Part shown: positions 54,400 to 63,772 of the stretch, piece by piece
How the letters are laid out: each line of letters starts with the position of its first letter
How positions within the stretch are numbered: the stretch's first letter is position 1
Assembly: GCF_004335085.1 (NCBI RefSeq)
Contig: NZ_RQRS01000015.1
Span: forward strand, 1 to 64,000
Length of the DNA: 64,000 bases
Direction: 5' to 3'
Source of the DNA: Pedobacter nototheniae
GTDB lineage: Bacteria; Bacteroidota; Bacteroidia; Sphingobacteriales; Sphingobacteriaceae
Made by a program: the position numbers and the translations under genes
The notes under the pieces: generated by a model
Database searches by the model: none
Told to the model about the DNA's origin: nothing
The model's input: only the letters and a program-made list of their open reading frames with translations

Positions 54400-55995
54400 A
54401 TGAGCATAAAGAAACTGCAAACGCCCGATTTAAACTATCTTAATCTAGGGAAAAATGTTGCTGTACATTACCAATTATCTCCAGCAGAGCTAATTGAAGA
54501 AGCATTAGTGAACAAAGAAGGAAGTCTGGCATCATCAGGTGCGCTGGCTATTGATACTGGAAAATTTACCGGTCGATCTCCTAAAGATCGCTTTGTGGTG
54601 TGCGATGATGTAACTGAAAACACCGTTTGGTGGGGCGATGTGAACATTAAAATTACACCTGCAAATTTTGACCAATTATTTAGTAAAATCACGAACTATT
54701 TGGCTGATAAAGCTATTTATGTTAGAGATTCTTCTGCTTGTGCCGATCCTGATTATGCAATTTCTATTCGTGTAGTTACTGAAACTGCTTATCAAAACTT
54801 ATTTGCAAACAATTTATTTATCCGTCCTGAAGAAAATACCTTAGGCTCAAATCCAGAGTGGACCATTATTGCTGCGCCGGGCTTTTTGGCAGATCCATCA
54901 GTTGACGGTACCAGACAAGAAAACTTTTCAGTAATCAATTTCAGCAAAAAAATGATTTTGATTGGTGGTACAGGATATACAGGTGAAATAAAAAAGGGAA
55001 TTTTTTCAGTTTTAAATTTTATTCTCCCTGTTTATAAAAATACACTATCTATGCATTGCTCGGCAAATGTTGGTGCGGATGGAGACACAGCAATATTTTT
55101 TGGTTTATCAGGTACAGGGAAAACAACACTATCTGCTGATCCAAAGAGAGGTTTAATAGGAGATGATGAACACGGATGGGGGCAAGATTCCGTTTTTAAC
55201 TTTGAAGGTGGTTGCTATGCAAAATGTGTTGATTTAACCGCAGAAAAAGAACCGCAAATTTATAATGCCATAAAATTCGGATCTTTATTAGAAAATATAA
55301 ATTACTTTGAAGGAAGTAGAGAGGTAGATTTTTCTAATATTGAGAAAACAGAAAATACACGTGTAGCTTACCCAATTGATTACATTGATAACGCAATTTT
55401 GCCATCTGTTGCCGCAGTACCAAAAAATATTTTCTTTTTAACAGCAGATGCATTTGGCGTATTGCCACCAATTTCGAAATTAAATGTAGAGCAAGCCATG
55501 TTTCACTTCATGAGTGGTTATACGGCCAAAGTTGCTGGTACTGAAACAGGAATTACCGAACCCCAATTAACTTTTTCTGCTTGTTTTGGTAAAGCATTTT
55601 TACCGCTACATCCTGCAAAGTATGCAGAACTACTTGGCGAAAAAATGCAGAAACACCAGGTAAATGTTTGGTTGGTTAATACCGGCTGGTCTGGTGGTGC
55701 ATATGGAGTAGGCCAACGCATGAAACTGAGTTATACAAGGGCCATGATTACCGCAGCGTTAAGCGGAAGTTTAAATAATGTTAACTACAAAGAGCATGAC
55801 GTATTTAAATTGATGATGCCAGAAACCTGTCCAGATGTTCCGTCAGAAATTTTAGACCCATCAGCAACATGGGCAAATAAAGAAGAATATACCGTTAAGG
55901 CTAAAGAATTAGAAGCGGCATTTTTGGAAAATTTTAAGCAATTCAACGGAGCAAAAACAACAGTTTCGGTCGAAGAAGCATTAAAATTGTGCTAA
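54400..55995 (+). CDS. pckA: phosphoenolpyruvate carboxykinase (ATP)
   Basis: This 531-residue cytoplasmic enzyme converts oxaloacetate and ATP to phosphoenolpyruvate, the entry step of gluconeogenesis. TGRSPKDRFVV, the P-loop GLSGTGKTTLSADP and the kinase-2 segment GDDEHGWG are present, as is the ATP-type MHCSANVG. The full length matches the ATP-dependent family. Transcribed alone with its own terminator. Confidence 0.97.
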   Translation: MSIKKLQTPDLNYLNLGKNVAVHYQLSPAELIEEALVNKEGSLASSGALAIDTGKFTGRSPKDRFVVCDDVTENTVWWGDVNIKITPANFDQLFSKITNYLADKAIYVRDSSACADPDYAISIRVVTETAYQNLFANNLFIRPEENTLGSNPEWTIIAAPGFLADPSVDGTRQENFSVINFSKKMILIGGTGYTGEIKKGIFSVLNFILPVYKNTLSMHCSANVGADGDTAIFFGLSGTGKTTLSADPKRGLIGDDEHGWGQDSVFNFEGGCYAKCVDLTAEKEPQIYNAIKFGSLLENINYFEGSREVDFSNIEKTENTRVAYPIDYIDNAILPSVAAVPKNIFFLTADAFGVLPPISKLNVEQAMFHFMSGYTAKVAGTETGITEPQLTFSACFGKAFLPLHPAKYAELLGEKMQKHQVNVWLVNTGWSGGAYGVGQRMKLSYTRAMITAALSGSLNNVNYKEHDVFKLMMPETCPDVPSEILDPSATWANKEEYTVKAKELEAAFLENFKQFNGAKTTVSVEEALKLC

Positions 55996-56066
55996 TTATG
56001 CTTTAAAATGCATTTTTTCATCGAAAAATTTGCAATTAGGTTTTTTTTTAGTTTTTATTGTGAAAG

Positions 56067-56095
56067 AATTGCCTCCGGCTGAGGCAATTTTTTTG
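56067..56095 (+). terminator. Rho-independent terminator of pckA
   Basis: AATTGCCTC and GAGGCAATT form a perfect 9-bp stem with CGGCT loop, followed by seven T. Confidence 0.88.
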
Positions 56096-56165
56096 TTATA
56101 CGCCATAGTGGGAAACCGTAAACTAACTTATTAAGTAACGATTTAATTGTTTATTGATTTATTAA

Positions 56166-56195
56166 TTTGTAATTTAAAATCAATTTATAAATTTG
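56166..56195 (+). promoter_or_regulatory. promoter of the exbB-exbD-tonB operon
   Basis: TTTG (56166-56169), an 18-nt spacer and TAAATTTG (56188-56195) form a consensus Bacteroidota promoter. The leader to the exbB ATG is about 100 nt and purine-rich at its end. Confidence 0.65.
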
Positions 56196-56300
56196 TTTTT
56201 CGCAACAAATCAAGGTAAACAAACGTTGTGAGTATTACAAAAGAGAAAAAACAGCTAAAAAAATTAAAAACAAGAACTAAAAACTAAAAATTTAAAAAAA

Positions 56301-57131
56301 ATGGCAAACGCACCAAAACCAACAATTGTTAAAAAAGAAAGCTCTTCAAGTGCAGCAAATTTATTTGCAACGTTCGTTATTCCAATCTGTATCGTAATTG
56401 GATTCTGTGTTTGGAGATTCGTGTTCGGGGAAGGCACTAACTTTATTGATGGCGACAGAGAGAAATTACCTCTACCTGGAAACTATCTTGGAACAGCTTA
56501 TAAAGGAGGCCCAATTGTTGCCATCTTAGTTGGGTTATTATTAGTAGTAATCGTATTCTCAATTGAGCGTTTTATCGTAATTGGTAAAGCAAGTGGAAAA
56601 TCAAGCTTAGATACTTTTATCCGTAAAGTACAAGGATTATTAAGCGCAGGTAACATCGATGCTGCAAAAGCAGAATGCGATAAACAACAAGGATCTGTTG
56701 CTAACGTAATTAAATCAGGATTGAAAAAATATAGCGAAGTTGAAGCTGATACCAACATGGATGTTGAGCAATCAATCGTTGCTATTCAAAAAGAGGTTGA
56801 AGAAGCTACTGCTTTAGAAATGCCAATGTTAGAGCAAAACTTAACAGTAATTGCAACATTAGTATCAATCGGTACATTAGTAGGTTTATTAGGTACAGTA
56901 ACAGGTATGATCCGTGCATTCGCCGGTTTAGCAAACTCTGGTGCTCCAGATCAATCAGCATTAGCGGTAGGTATCTCTGAGGCACTTATCAATACTGCAA
57001 CTGGTATCTTGGTATCAACTGTAGCAATTATCATGTACAACGTATTAACTTCTAAAATTGACAAGTTAACTTACGCTATCGACGAAGCTGGTTTCAGTAT
57101 CGTTCAAACATACGCTAGTTCGCATAAGTAA
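56301..57131 (+). CDS. exbB: MotA/TolQ/ExbB proton channel protein
   Basis: This 276-residue inner-membrane protein has three or four transmembrane helices (about 22-42, 70-90, 185-205, 225-250). The MotA/TolQ/ExbB core is seen in PMLEQNLTVIATLVSIGTLV, then GLLGTVTGMIRAFAGLAN and ISEALINTATGILVSTVAII. The N-terminal extension with one extra helix is common in Bacteroidota. It forms the channel that powers TonB, encoded with two ExbD proteins just downstream. Confidence 0.93.
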   Translation: MANAPKPTIVKKESSSSAANLFATFVIPICIVIGFCVWRFVFGEGTNFIDGDREKLPLPGNYLGTAYKGGPIVAILVGLLLVVIVFSIERFIVIGKASGKSSLDTFIRKVQGLLSAGNIDAAKAECDKQQGSVANVIKSGLKKYSEVEADTNMDVEQSIVAIQKEVEEATALEMPMLEQNLTVIATLVSIGTLVGLLGTVTGMIRAFAGLANSGAPDQSALAVGISEALINTATGILVSTVAIIMYNVLTSKIDKLTYAIDEAGFSIVQTYASSHK

Positions 57132-57211
57132 AAATTTTGAAAAAATTTTTACCGGCTTTATGGAAAACCGGAAAAAAGATCATCATTATTAAAAACTAGT
57201 AATTTTATATT

Positions 57212-57826
57212 ATGCCTAGAATAAAAGTTAAAAGAACAAGTACAGTAACAGATATGACTGCCATGTGTGATGTGGCGTCCCTGTTACTTACCTTCTTCAT
57301 ATTAACTGCAACTGCAAGGCAACCTGAACCATTAGCGGTAACAACTCCTACTTCAACGTACGAGTTTAAAGTACCAGCTGAAAATAATGCCATTTTAACC
57401 ATTGGGCAGGGAAAGGTTTTCTTTGAAGTAGCAGGAAATAAAGTGAGAGCGAGAACTCTTGAATTAATTGGTAAACAATACAATGTTAACTTTACACCAG
57501 AAGAAATACAACGCTTCTCAGTAATTTCAACCTTTGGTGTGCCAATTTCAGATTTAAAGAAATTTATCGCAATGTCTGGATCAGACAGAATGAAGAAAGG
57601 CGTACAAACAGGTATTCCAACTGATTCTACAGATAATCAGTTAAATTCTTGGGTTTTGCAAGCTCGTACAGCAACAGCTGAAGTTAATCAACAGCCAATG
57701 CGTGTAAGTATTAAAGGAGATGCACAAGAAGAATATCCTGTAATTAAAAAGATTGTTGATGTGCTTCAGAAACAAAAAGTGAATAAATTTTTGTTAGTTA
57801 CTAACGCTGAAGCAAAAAAGAAATAA
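57212..57826 (+). CDS. exbD: ExbD/TolR-type protein, long form
   Basis: This 204-residue protein has the ExbD start (MPRIKVKRTSTVTDMTAMCD followed by VASLLLTFFILTATA), with Asp in DMTAMCD aligned to the proton-path residue. The periplasmic domain is longer than usual for ExbD. It follows exbB by 80 nt and precedes the second exbD by 3 nt. Two unlike ExbD proteins per ExbB are a regular trait of the phylum. Confidence 0.9.
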   Translation: MPRIKVKRTSTVTDMTAMCDVASLLLTFFILTATARQPEPLAVTTPTSTYEFKVPAENNAILTIGQGKVFFEVAGNKVRARTLELIGKQYNVNFTPEEIQRFSVISTFGVPISDLKKFIAMSGSDRMKKGVQTGIPTDSTDNQLNSWVLQARTATAEVNQQPMRVSIKGDAQEEYPVIKKIVDVLQKQKVNKFLLVTNAEAKKK

Positions 57827-57829
57827 GAA

Positions 57830-58336
57830 ATGGCAGAATTAAATACAGGCGGGAAGAAGGCCACACCAAGGGTTGATATGACTCCAATGGTGGATTTGAT
57901 GTTTCTTTTAGTAACTTTCTTTATCTTAACAACCTCAATCTCTACGCCACAAGCGATGGATATTGTAAAACCAGATAAAGACGACAATAATAAAGACAAC
58001 AGGTTGGAGTTAAAAGCTTCAAAAACCATGACTATCCTTTTAGGTAAAAAAGATAAAGTAGCTTGGTACATGGGCGAAGCTGGTAAAACAGCACCAACAG
58101 TTGAAAATTTATCTGTAGTTGATAAATCAATTATTGCAAACAGAAAAGTTGCAGATGCATCAGGCGTTAAAGGTGAATTTGTTGTGCTTGTTAAGCCAAC
58201 TAGTGGTTCAACCTTTAAAAACTTTGTTGATATTATGGATGATTTAGAAATTCTTAAGGTTAAGGTTCGTCAAATTGATGATGAAAATATCCTTGATAAT
58301 GAAAAACAATCTATGAAAGAACAAGGTATTTTATAA
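57830..58336 (+). CDS. exbD: ExbD/TolR-type protein, second copy
   Basis: This 168-residue protein has PRVDMTPMVDLMFLLVTFFI as its transmembrane and proton-path region and a periplasmic domain ending DFVD-like FVDIMDDLEILKVKVRQIDD. It is clearly related to the stand-alone ExbD at 50890-51417. It lies between the long exbD (3 nt) and tonB (18 nt) in the same operon. Confidence 0.92.
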   Translation: MAELNTGGKKATPRVDMTPMVDLMFLLVTFFILTTSISTPQAMDIVKPDKDDNNKDNRLELKASKTMTILLGKKDKVAWYMGEAGKTAPTVENLSVVDKSIIANRKVADASGVKGEFVVLVKPTSGSTFKNFVDIMDDLEILKVKVRQIDDENILDNEKQSMKEQGIL

Positions 58337-58354
58337 TAAGTAAAAACAGAAACC

Positions 58355-59176
58355 ATGTCAAAATTAGATATTTTTAGAAAAGAATGGCTTGAGGTAGTTT
58401 TTGCTGATAAAAACAAAAACTACGGAGCCTACCAGTTGCGTAAGACTAATGGGTCTAACACAACTAAAGCTTTGATCATTGGTTCTATAATCTTTTTAGT
58501 GTTATTTTTCTCACCTAAAATCTACAGCCTTATTAAAGGTTCAATAGATACTCAGGATGAACAATTAAAAGCACAAGAAGTAATTATAGCGCCACCACCA
58601 CCAGTGGATCCTAAAACTCCACCTCCACCACCGGTAGAGCCACCGCCACCAAAAGTGGATCAGGTAAAAATGCCACCTGCAATCGTTAAGCCAGATAATT
58701 TGGTACGCGATGAGGAGCCGCCAACCGTTGAGAAATTGAAAGAGGCAGATCCAGGTCAGCGTGATATTAAAGGTGATCCAACTGCTGATATCGTTATTGC
58801 GGAGCCAGTAGGTGAAGGACCAAAAAGAGAGGCTGCAGTAGCAGTTGATGATAATAAAGTTTATGACTTTGTTAGTATCGAAAAACAACCAGGTTTCCCA
58901 GGTGGTATGCCTAAGTTTTACTCTTATTTAAGTAAAGCAATTAAATACCCGCCAATGGCGCAAGAAAATAACGTTCAAGGTAAAGTGTTTTTATCTTTCG
59001 TTGTTGAAAAAGACGGTAAATTAACAGATATCCAAGTTACCCGTGGTTTGGGTAGCGGTACTGATGAAGAAGCTGTTCGCGTATTAAAGGCAAGTCCTCG
59101 TTGGGATCCAGGTATTCAGAATGGTAAACCAGTAAGGGTAAAATTCAACATCAATGTTAACTTTACTTTAAACTAG
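58355..59176 (+). CDS. tonB: TonB energy transducer
   Basis: This 273-residue protein has the N-terminal KNYGAYQLRKTNGS segment typical of Bacteroidota TonB, one transmembrane helix (about 36-54), a proline-rich periplasmic spacer (PPPPVDPKTPPPPPVEPPPP, about 79-100) and a C-terminal TonB domain (about 185-273, GKVFLSFVVEKDGKLTDIQV). It transmits proton-motive force to the TonB-dependent receptors, such as those in this window. Confidence 0.93.
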   Translation: MSKLDIFRKEWLEVVFADKNKNYGAYQLRKTNGSNTTKALIIGSIIFLVLFFSPKIYSLIKGSIDTQDEQLKAQEVIIAPPPPVDPKTPPPPPVEPPPPKVDQVKMPPAIVKPDNLVRDEEPPTVEKLKEADPGQRDIKGDPTADIVIAEPVGEGPKREAAVAVDDNKVYDFVSIEKQPGFPGGMPKFYSYLSKAIKYPPMAQENNVQGKVFLSFVVEKDGKLTDIQVTRGLGSGTDEEAVRVLKASPRWDPGIQNGKPVRVKFNINVNFTLN

Positions 59177-59187
59177 TAGAATATTAG

Positions 59188-59406
59188 ATGTTAAATTTTG
59201 ATATCTTCAAGCAAAAATCGCCTAAACAGCGGTTTTTGCTCATTTTAGGCCTTATCATGTTTGTTTTTTACCTGGTAATTGGCTTCGCTTGCATCTTTTG
59301 GAAAGATCTTCCATTAAATTTGGCAAGACCATATAAAATTGGAATTGGCATTTTCCTTATCCTTTATGCTTTTGTAAGATTATTAAGCCTAGGAAGGCGT
59401 GATTAA
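59188..59406 (+). CDS. small two-helix membrane protein
   Basis: This 72-residue protein has two transmembrane helices (about 16-36 and 50-66) separated by WKDLPLNLARPYK, with a basic C-terminus. It belongs to no family that I recognise. It is tightly placed between tonB (11 nt) and the PstS-like gene (6 nt), so it is part of the operon and may assist the energy-transduction complex. This role is an inference from position only. Confidence 0.75.
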   Translation: MLNFDIFKQKSPKQRFLLILGLIMFVFYLVIGFACIFWKDLPLNLARPYKIGIGIFLILYAFVRLLSLGRRD

Positions 59407-59412
59407 TTATTG

Positions 59413-60312
59413 ATGAGAAATATCCTTTATATATTTGTTTTACTTGCATTTGTTTCCTGTAAACGAAAAGATAAGCAAGAAGCTGTGAAAGAAACCCGCA
59501 CCAGTGGAACTTTAAAAATATTAGTCGACGAAAGCGTTGGCCCAATTGTACAGCAGCAAATAGATATTTTTAGTTTAGATTACCCAGAGGCTAAATTTGA
59601 AACAACCTACAAGCCAGAAGAAAAAATAATACCTGCTTTCTTAAATGATAGCGTGAGGGTAATTGTTTTACCAAGAATGCTAACTAAAGCCGAAGAAAAG
59701 TACTATAACCAACGTAATATTAAAATAAATACCTCTCGTTTCGCTATTGATGGTATTGCATTAATTACCAATAAGGACAATATTGATAGCACAATCAACG
59801 TTAGTGAAGTAATTGATATATTGCAAGGGAAAAAGACTGATAAAAAACTGGTTTTCGATAATACTTACTCTAGTACTTTTCAGTATTTTAAAACCTTAGC
59901 TAATATTACTCAATTTCCAGCAAGCGGCGTTTATTCAAAAAACTCAAGTAATGATGTAATTAAACTTATTGCGAGCGATAAAACCTTTATCGGCGTTTTA
60001 GGTGTTAATTGGGTTACAGATGAAAACTCAAAAGTGTTGGATGATTTGAGTAAAGTGAAGATGATGGGAGTTAAAAATGTAAAAGGAAAACCAGGCGACG
60101 ATCAGTTCTATAAGCCAACACAGGATAATTTGATTAACGGAATTTATCCTTTCTTAAGAAATATTAATATTATTGATTGCGAAGGAAGGGACGGTTTAGG
60201 CACAGGATTTGCAACATGGTTAAGAAGTCAGAGGGGACAGTTAATTGTACTTAAATCTGGACTTGCACCACATAAGCTGATGCCCAGAGAAATTAACTTA
60301 ACTAAAAAATAG
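59413..60312 (+). CDS. PstS-like phosphate-binding lipoprotein
   Basis: This 299-residue lipoprotein (lipobox AFVSC, Cys16) has a PBP-like fold related to PstS: TSGTLKILVDESVGPIVQQQ at the start, a central FAIDGIALITNKDN and DGLGTGFATWLRSQRGQLIV near the end. There are no pstCAB genes nearby, so it need not serve an ABC importer. I start at ATG 59413; a TTG lies directly before it. Homologues commonly sit between tonB and a TPR gene in this phylum. Confidence 0.8.
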   Translation: MRNILYIFVLLAFVSCKRKDKQEAVKETRTSGTLKILVDESVGPIVQQQIDIFSLDYPEAKFETTYKPEEKIIPAFLNDSVRVIVLPRMLTKAEEKYYNQRNIKINTSRFAIDGIALITNKDNIDSTINVSEVIDILQGKKTDKKLVFDNTYSSTFQYFKTLANITQFPASGVYSKNSSNDVIKLIASDKTFIGVLGVNWVTDENSKVLDDLSKVKMMGVKNVKGKPGDDQFYKPTQDNLINGIYPFLRNINIIDCEGRDGLGTGFATWLRSQRGQLIVLKSGLAPHKLMPREINLTKK

Positions 60313-60382
60313 TAAATTATAAATTGAACCACGAAGTAACTAAATTAGGAACTTCATAATTATTTAAAAAACAGAATATCCA

Positions 60383-62092
60383 ATGAAAATTTTAAAGAAA
60401 GCAATAACCTTAAATGTAGGTTTAGTGTTGATGGGTTCTGCAGTTTTTGCTCAAAATTTAAACGACGCGAAAAAAGCCATTGACGCTGAACAGTATCAGA
60501 AAGCATCATCAATGCTTAAATCATTGGTGAGCTCACAAGCATCTAATGGCGATAATTATTACAACCTTGGTCTGGTTTATTTAAAAACAGGTTACATTGA
60601 CTCTGCAAGAGCGGTATTTACAAAAGGTGTAACGGCAGATGCAAAAAATAATCTTAACCTAATTGGTTTAGGAGAGGCTGATTTATTATCAAACAATCCA
60701 ACTTCTGCTAAAACTAATTTTGATAAAGCCGTTGCAATGGCTCCAAAAGATTATAAAACTTATTTAGCATTAGGTAAAGCTTATTTAGCACAAGATAAAC
60801 CTGACGATGAAACTTCAAAACCTGATTTTGCTAATGCATTAGCAAATATTACCAAAGCAGATGAATTAGATGCAAAAGATAAAGATGCTGAAGTATTTTT
60901 AGCTTTAGGTGATGCTTATGCTTTACAAAAGAAAAATTCTGAAGCGTTAAGTCCTTATTTACGTGTTGGAGATATTGATCCTAACAATAGAAGAGCTAAA
61001 ACTCAGATTGGTAGAATGTACAAAGAGTCTAAAGCTTTTGCAGAAGGAGAAAAGGAATTACAAGATGTAATTGCTGCAGATCCTAATTATGGCCCGGCTT
61101 ATCGTGAGCTTGGAGAATTATATTTGTGGTGGAGTAGCTTTGGTGTAGATAAAGAAAAAGCAACTAAAGCTGTTGAGTTTTATAAAAAATATATGGATTT
61201 AACAGATAAATCAGTTGAATCACAATTGCGTTATGCTCAATTCTTATTCTATGCAAAAGATTTCCAAACTTTAGAACAAGTTGCTTCAGCGATGCAAGTT
61301 CCAGCAAATGACCCTAAAGGTGTCGTTGTAGCTAGAATGAAAGGATGGGCAGCTTTTGAGAATAAAAACTACCCTCAAGCTTTGACATATATGACGGAGT
61401 TTTTTGCTAAAAATAAGGATAAATCAAAAGTGTTAGGTAATGATTACCTTTACTTAGGTAAAGCCCAATTGAAAGCAGGGCAGGATAGTTTAGCCGTTGG
61501 TAATATTATTGAAGCTGCTAAATTGGATTCAACAAATGCTGATGCACTTTCTGAGGCTGGATTGGCTTTAGTTAAAGCTAAAAAATATGCTAAGGCAGCT
61601 GAGATTTATAAATTGGCTACAAAATATAATCCACTAGGTAAAGGTTCATTAACGAACTATTACTATATCGGTTATGCTAGATTTTTTGAATCATATGCTT
61701 TACAAAAAGAAAATAAACCTATCAATGTTGCTGGTTTGACTGAAGCTGACGATGCTTTAAAGTTTTTAGCAACAAAGGATTCTACTTTTGCATTGGGTGT
61801 GCTTTTCAGAGCTAGAATTAACGGATTGCTTGATGATAAAACTAATCCTAAAGGACTTTCTATTCCTCTTTATGAGAAATACGTTAGTATGATTAAACCA
61901 GAAGAAGCTGCTTCAAATAAAGCAAACTTAAGTGTGGCTTATGATATCTTAGGTGGCTGGTATTCAGATAAAGATAAACCTAAAGCTATAGAGTTCTTGA
62001 AGAAAAGTATAGAATTAGATCCAACTGGACCTTATGCAGCAGCGAAACTTAAAGAGTTACAGTCGCCACCAGTTAAAGGAAAAGGTAAATAG
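60383..62092 (+). CDS. TPR-repeat periplasmic protein
   Basis: This 569-residue exported protein has a signal peptide (GLVLMGSAVFAQN) and TPR repeats over nearly all of its length, for example NYYNLGLVYLKTGYIDSARA, then TYLALGKAYLAQDKP and GPAYRELGELYLWW. It ends with a basic GKGK tail. TPR proteins act as scaffolds. It is the last gene of the TonB cluster, 70 nt after the PstS-like gene, and ends at a strong terminator. Confidence 0.85.
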   Translation: MKILKKAITLNVGLVLMGSAVFAQNLNDAKKAIDAEQYQKASSMLKSLVSSQASNGDNYYNLGLVYLKTGYIDSARAVFTKGVTADAKNNLNLIGLGEADLLSNNPTSAKTNFDKAVAMAPKDYKTYLALGKAYLAQDKPDDETSKPDFANALANITKADELDAKDKDAEVFLALGDAYALQKKNSEALSPYLRVGDIDPNNRRAKTQIGRMYKESKAFAEGEKELQDVIAADPNYGPAYRELGELYLWWSSFGVDKEKATKAVEFYKKYMDLTDKSVESQLRYAQFLFYAKDFQTLEQVASAMQVPANDPKGVVVARMKGWAAFENKNYPQALTYMTEFFAKNKDKSKVLGNDYLYLGKAQLKAGQDSLAVGNIIEAAKLDSTNADALSEAGLALVKAKKYAKAAEIYKLATKYNPLGKGSLTNYYYIGYARFFESYALQKENKPINVAGLTEADDALKFLATKDSTFALGVLFRARINGLLDDKTNPKGLSIPLYEKYVSMIKPEEAASNKANLSVAYDILGGWYSDKDKPKAIEFLKKSIELDPTGPYAAAKLKELQSPPVKGKGK

Positions 62093-62115
62093 TTTAATAA
62101 TATTTAAGAATAAAG

Positions 62116-62149
62116 AAAAGGCAGGGTTTGGTTATCCTGCCTTTTTCTT
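62116..62149 (+). terminator. Rho-independent terminator after the TPR gene
   Basis: AAAAGGCAGG (62116-62125) and CCTGCCTTTT (62136-62145) form a perfect 10-bp stem with a 10-nt loop and T-rich tail. Confidence 0.88.
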
Positions 62150-62158
62150 TTACTTTTG
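62127..62158 (+). promoter_or_regulatory. nuoA promoter overlapping the terminator hairpin
   Basis: TTTG in the hairpin loop (62127-62130), a 20-nt spacer and TACTTTTG (62151-62158) form a promoter whose -33 box is inside the upstream terminator. The nuoA ATG is about 13 nt after the predicted start of transcription. Confidence 0.5.
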
Positions 62159-62177
62159 CAATAGAAAATAAAAGATT

Positions 62178-62549
62178 ATGCAAGCGCAAAGTGCCCCAAT
62201 AGATTTTTTACCCATTATATTTCAGGTAGTTGTAGCCTTAGGATTTGTCGTTACAACATTAGTTGCAACACATTTTTTAGGTCCAAAGCGTAAAACAAGT
62301 GATAAACTTGAAACTTTTGAGGCTGGTATTAAGGTTGTAGGTAATGCCCGTCAGCCCTTTTCTATTAAATATTTTGTTGTTGCCATCCTTTTTGTTTTAT
62401 TCGATGTAGAGGTTATTTTCATGTATCCATGGGCTGTTAACTTTAGAACTTTAAGAATGGATGGAATGATTGAGATGTTCATTTTTATGGGAACATTGCT
62501 TTTAGGCTTTATCTACGTAATCAAGAAAAAAGTTTTGGACTGGAACTAA
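62178..62549 (+). CDS. nuoA: NADH-quinone oxidoreductase subunit A
   Basis: This 123-residue membrane subunit of complex I has three transmembrane helices. The conserved KLETFEAGIKVVGNARQPFS loop and FVVAILFVLFDVEVIFMYPW (with the acidic FDVEVIF) are diagnostic. It opens the nuo gene cluster; nuoB follows after 177 nt containing a terminator-like hairpin and a promoter. Confidence 0.95.
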   Translation: MQAQSAPIDFLPIIFQVVVALGFVVTTLVATHFLGPKRKTSDKLETFEAGIKVVGNARQPFSIKYFVVAILFVLFDVEVIFMYPWAVNFRTLRMDGMIEMFIFMGTLLLGFIYVIKKKVLDWN

Positions 62550-62654
62550 ACAGTTTTTAGTTTGTTTTTACAACTTAAAACTAAAGTGTATCAATTACAC
62601 TTACATATAACCGCTTCAGTTTATTTAGAAAGGTTCTAAATCAAGTTAAGCTAG

Positions 62655-62684
62655 TTTGATTGCCTTTAAAATATTGTAAATTTG
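62655..62684 (+). promoter_or_regulatory. nuoB promoter
   Basis: TTTG (62655-62658), an 18-nt spacer and TAAATTTG (62677-62684) match the consensus. The start of transcription would fall at about 62690, within the left arm of the hairpin at 62686. Confidence 0.55.
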
Positions 62685-62685
62685 T

Positions 62686-62716
62686 TGCTCATTCTGTAAA
62701 AGGATGAGCATTTTTT
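62686..62716 (+). terminator. hairpin with T-run between nuoA and nuoB
   Basis: TGCTCAT (62686-62692) pairs with ATGAGCA (62704-62710), followed by TTTTTT. It could terminate part of the nuoA transcript just as the next promoter begins. Confidence 0.6.
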
Positions 62717-62726
62717 GTTTATAAAC

Positions 62727-63269
62727 ATGAGTGAAATTAATATAGTAGATGCGCCGCCCGGAACAGAAGGACCAGGCTACTTTGCCACTTCTTTAGATAA
62801 AGTGATTGGTTTGGCTCGCTCAAACTCCTTATGGCCACTTCCATTCGCAACTTCTTGTTGTGGGATCGAATTTATGGCAACTATGGGTTCTCACTACGAT
62901 TTAGGTCGTTTTGGTGCAGAGCGTTTAAGTTTCTCCCCACGTCAGGCTGATGTTTTAATGGTAATGGGAACTATCGCAAAAAAGATGGCTCCAGTATTAA
63001 AACAAGTGTACATTCAAATGGCAGAACCTCGTTGGGTAATGGCAGTTGGAGCCTGTGCTAGTAGCGGAGGTATATTCGATACTTATTCTGTTTTACAGGG
63101 TATTGATGAGGTTATTCCGGTTGATGTTTACGTACCTGGATGCCCACCAAGACCAGAGGCTATTTTAGATGGCTTTCAGCGTATTCAGGATTTAGTTAAA
63201 AATGAATCTGGCAGAAGAAGAAACTCTGATTATTATAAAGAACTTTTAGGTCAATACGGCATTAAATAA
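62727..63269 (+). CDS. nuoB: NADH-quinone oxidoreductase subunit B
   Basis: This protein of about 180 residues carries iron-sulphur cluster N2. The ligand cysteines are seen in [25 protein letters not shown] and [10 protein letters not shown] use ATG 62727 ([15 protein letters not shown]); the open frame starts at a TTG at 62715 within the T-run of the hairpin, which is unlikely. The nuoC start overlaps its stop (TAATG). Confidence 0.95.
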   Translation: MSEINIVDAPPGTEGPGYFATSLDKVIGLARSNSLWPLPFATSCCGIEFMATMGSHYDLGRFGAERLSFSPRQADVLMVMGTIAKKMAPVLKQVYIQMAEPRWVMAVGACASSGGIFDTYSVLQGIDEVIPVDVYVPGCPPRPEAILDGFQRIQDLVKNESGRRRNSDYYKELLGQYGIK

Positions 63270-63769
63270 TGGAAGAAACGACTCTAAATAACAATATTTT
63301 AGCAAAACTTAGTGATAAGTTCGGCGAAAAGGTAACTGCGGTTTCTGAGCCTTATGGTTTGTTAACTTTTGCAACCACAAAGGATGTTATTGTAAATGTA
63401 CTTTCGTTTCTTAAAAACGATTTAAGCTTTAATTTCTTAACAGATATTACTGCGGTTCATTATCCTGGAAAAGACCATGGCATTGCTGTTGTTTACCATT
63501 TAAATAACATGGTAGAGAAAGTAAGAATAAGAATTAAGGTTTTTATTTCAGAGCAAAATCCTACTATTCCAACGGCAACAACCGTATGGAAAGGTGCAAA
63601 CTGGATGGAACGCGAAACTTATGATTTCTTCGGAGTTAAATTTGAAGGACATCCTGATTTACGAAGAATATTAAATATGGATGATTTAGGCGTTCACCCG
63701 ATGCTTAAGCAATATCCATTAGAAGACCCGAATAGGGTAGATAAAAAAGACGAATTTTTTGGAAGGTAA
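63269..63769 (+). CDS. nuoC: NADH-quinone oxidoreductase subunit C
   Basis: This 166-residue protein is the 30-kDa subunit of the peripheral arm. WKGANWMERETYDFFGVKFE with GHPDLRRIL is the family signature, and the protein ends before nuoD by 3 nt. C and D are separate genes here, not fused as in E. coli. Confidence 0.94.
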   Translation: MEETTLNNNILAKLSDKFGEKVTAVSEPYGLLTFATTKDVIVNVLSFLKNDLSFNFLTDITAVHYPGKDHGIAVVYHLNNMVEKVRIRIKVFISEQNPTIPTATTVWKGANWMERETYDFFGVKFEGHPDLRRILNMDDLGVHPMLKQYPLEDPNRVDKKDEFFGR

Positions 63770-63772
63770 AAT

